Source: Gracilaria vermiculophylla
Lineage: Eukaryota; Rhodophyta; Florideophyceae; Gracilariales; Gracilariaceae
Reading direction: 5' to 3'
Length of the DNA stretch: 64,000 nt
Assembly (NCBI GenBank): GCA_019155205.2
Contig: JAHNZQ020003149.1
Coordinates: 1,360,922 to 1,424,921 of the forward strand
This document shows, one piece after another, positions 63,258-64,000 of this stretch. A program made the translations under genes and the position numbers. Each line of letters opens with the position of its first letter. The first letter of the stretch is position 1. The notes below the pieces were generated by a model. The model saw only the letters and a program-made list of their open reading frames with translations, had not been told where the DNA came from and searched no databases.

Positions 63258-64000
63258 GCAATCCATTCATAGTGTCCGTGTGTCTCGGTCATCGCCCTGG
63301 ATTGCCGTTGCTCACGTATAGAAATGAATCGTTGGACCCCATCGCGATAGGGGAAACTTATTCGTCACAGCTCGTGTCAAGAATAACTGGTCGCCATGTC
63401 GTGATGCTTACGGCGTTGCTGCCTTGGTAAACGCTATAGCTAAGAGGAATTTTTTCTGTTGATGAAGTTTTCTAAAATTTCCAACCCCCCCCCCCTTCCC
63501 CTCTCCATTTTGTTTGGTTGACTCACCCTTGTTCATCAGTTCATCGTCTAAGGATGCTTGAATTGTTTTACCTTCCTACAGCCAGATAGATGAATTCGTG
63601 CTCAAAGTCTGTTCTGGTGCAGCTCTCGATGTGCAATGCGTTTCAAAAACATATTACCCTTAAAAAGTGCGTCAAAACTGTACTGTTGTAAGACCTTAGA
63701 CGCGCAAAGTCTAATTGGAAGACAGCAGACGCAATTCGAGTTAAGCGGTAATGTCGCATGTAGCAATATAGGGATTACGCCATAGCGAAATTCTGCATCA
63801 AAACTGCAAAGATACTGTAATGTTAAAAGTCGTTGTACTTGCAGTCGCAATCCTCACATACGTTACAAAATTAGTTTACGCTTTAGACTACAGGAGCATG
63901 TCAGGAGTATTACATCCCTTGATGCCTCACCCTATGCCTATTGTTCTATACCCTCACCCATTTGCATCATGTCCCGAGGTAGACAGCGCGACTACGCGCA
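63258..64000. other. Right-hand intergenic region
   Basis: About 740 bp after the ArfGAP stop, AT-rich, with a short poly-C run at about 63485-63494. No gene is recognised before the window ends. Confidence 0.5.

Noticed and set aside
1..64000. CRISPR arrays, tRNA or rRNA genes, and bacterial operons
   Set aside because: No regularly spaced repeats or tRNA/rRNA signatures were seen on reading through, and introns plus eukaryote-only proteins exclude a bacterial origin. A covariance-model scan would be the decisive check for small RNAs.

Overview
This is nuclear DNA of a photosynthetic eukaryote. Genes lie singly on both strands, several carry GT-AG introns of roughly 70-170 bp, and gene products include a twin-arginine thylakoid-lumen precursor, a plastid-type carotene-desaturase-like oxidoreductase, an Argonaute, a MAP kinase, signal peptidase and ArfGAP. 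The compact spacing, short introns and mix of plastid and non-plant domain architectures fit an alga, perhaps a red alga. That assignment is inference; nothing here fixes the species.

Layout. 0.2-7.6 kb: a thioredoxin-fold peroxiredoxin-like protein, a 1122-residue low-complexity protein and a slicer-competent Argonaute. 9.4-15.8 kb: a secreted glycine-rich protein, the NOP2-type rRNA m5C methyltransferase and the diflavin reductase TAH18. 17-26.7 kb: a short BUD13, a two-finger C2H2 protein, a TEY-type MAP kinase in three exons, then two GC-rich divergent genes (a proline-rich single-pass membrane protein and an unknown). 29.4-36.3 kb is the densest block: SPC2, CIAO2, the carotene-desaturase-like gene, the thylakoid-lumen protein, MTHFS and an unknown, alternating head-to-head and tail-to-tail. 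37.8-40.7 kb: a bHLH factor with an altered basic region and a NicO/UreH-like metal transporter with a His-rich tail. 40.8-48.9 kb: about 8 kb without a supportable gene, carrying microsatellites and a family of degenerate repeats. 48.9-63.3 kb: a MYB/SANT protein, two unknown membrane proteins, a DUF3228 protein, a very large DM13-DOMON-cupredoxin-DOMON-cytochrome b561 protein, a class I haem peroxidase and a Glo3-type ArfGAP. Base composition switches sharply between ordinary DNA and GC-rich islands near 24-26.6, 46.4-47.2 and 48.8-56.2 kb.

Connections. TAH18 and CIAO2 both act in cytosolic iron-sulfur cluster assembly. The peroxiredoxin-like protein, TAH18, the class I peroxidase and the b561 protein are all redox proteins, but they are not adjacent and no operon logic applies. 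BUD13 and NOP2 serve RNA processing; SPC2 and the ArfGAP serve the secretory pathway.

The strongest unusual observations are a predicted 4-nucleotide microexon in the carotene-desaturase-like gene, a 19-nucleotide exon in the peroxidase gene, the multi-domain DM13/DOMON/b561 architecture with a near-identical tandem DM13 pair, and a bHLH domain lacking the E-box-reading glutamate. Exon boundaries were worked out by eye from splice signals plus conserved protein sequence; no transcript data were available.
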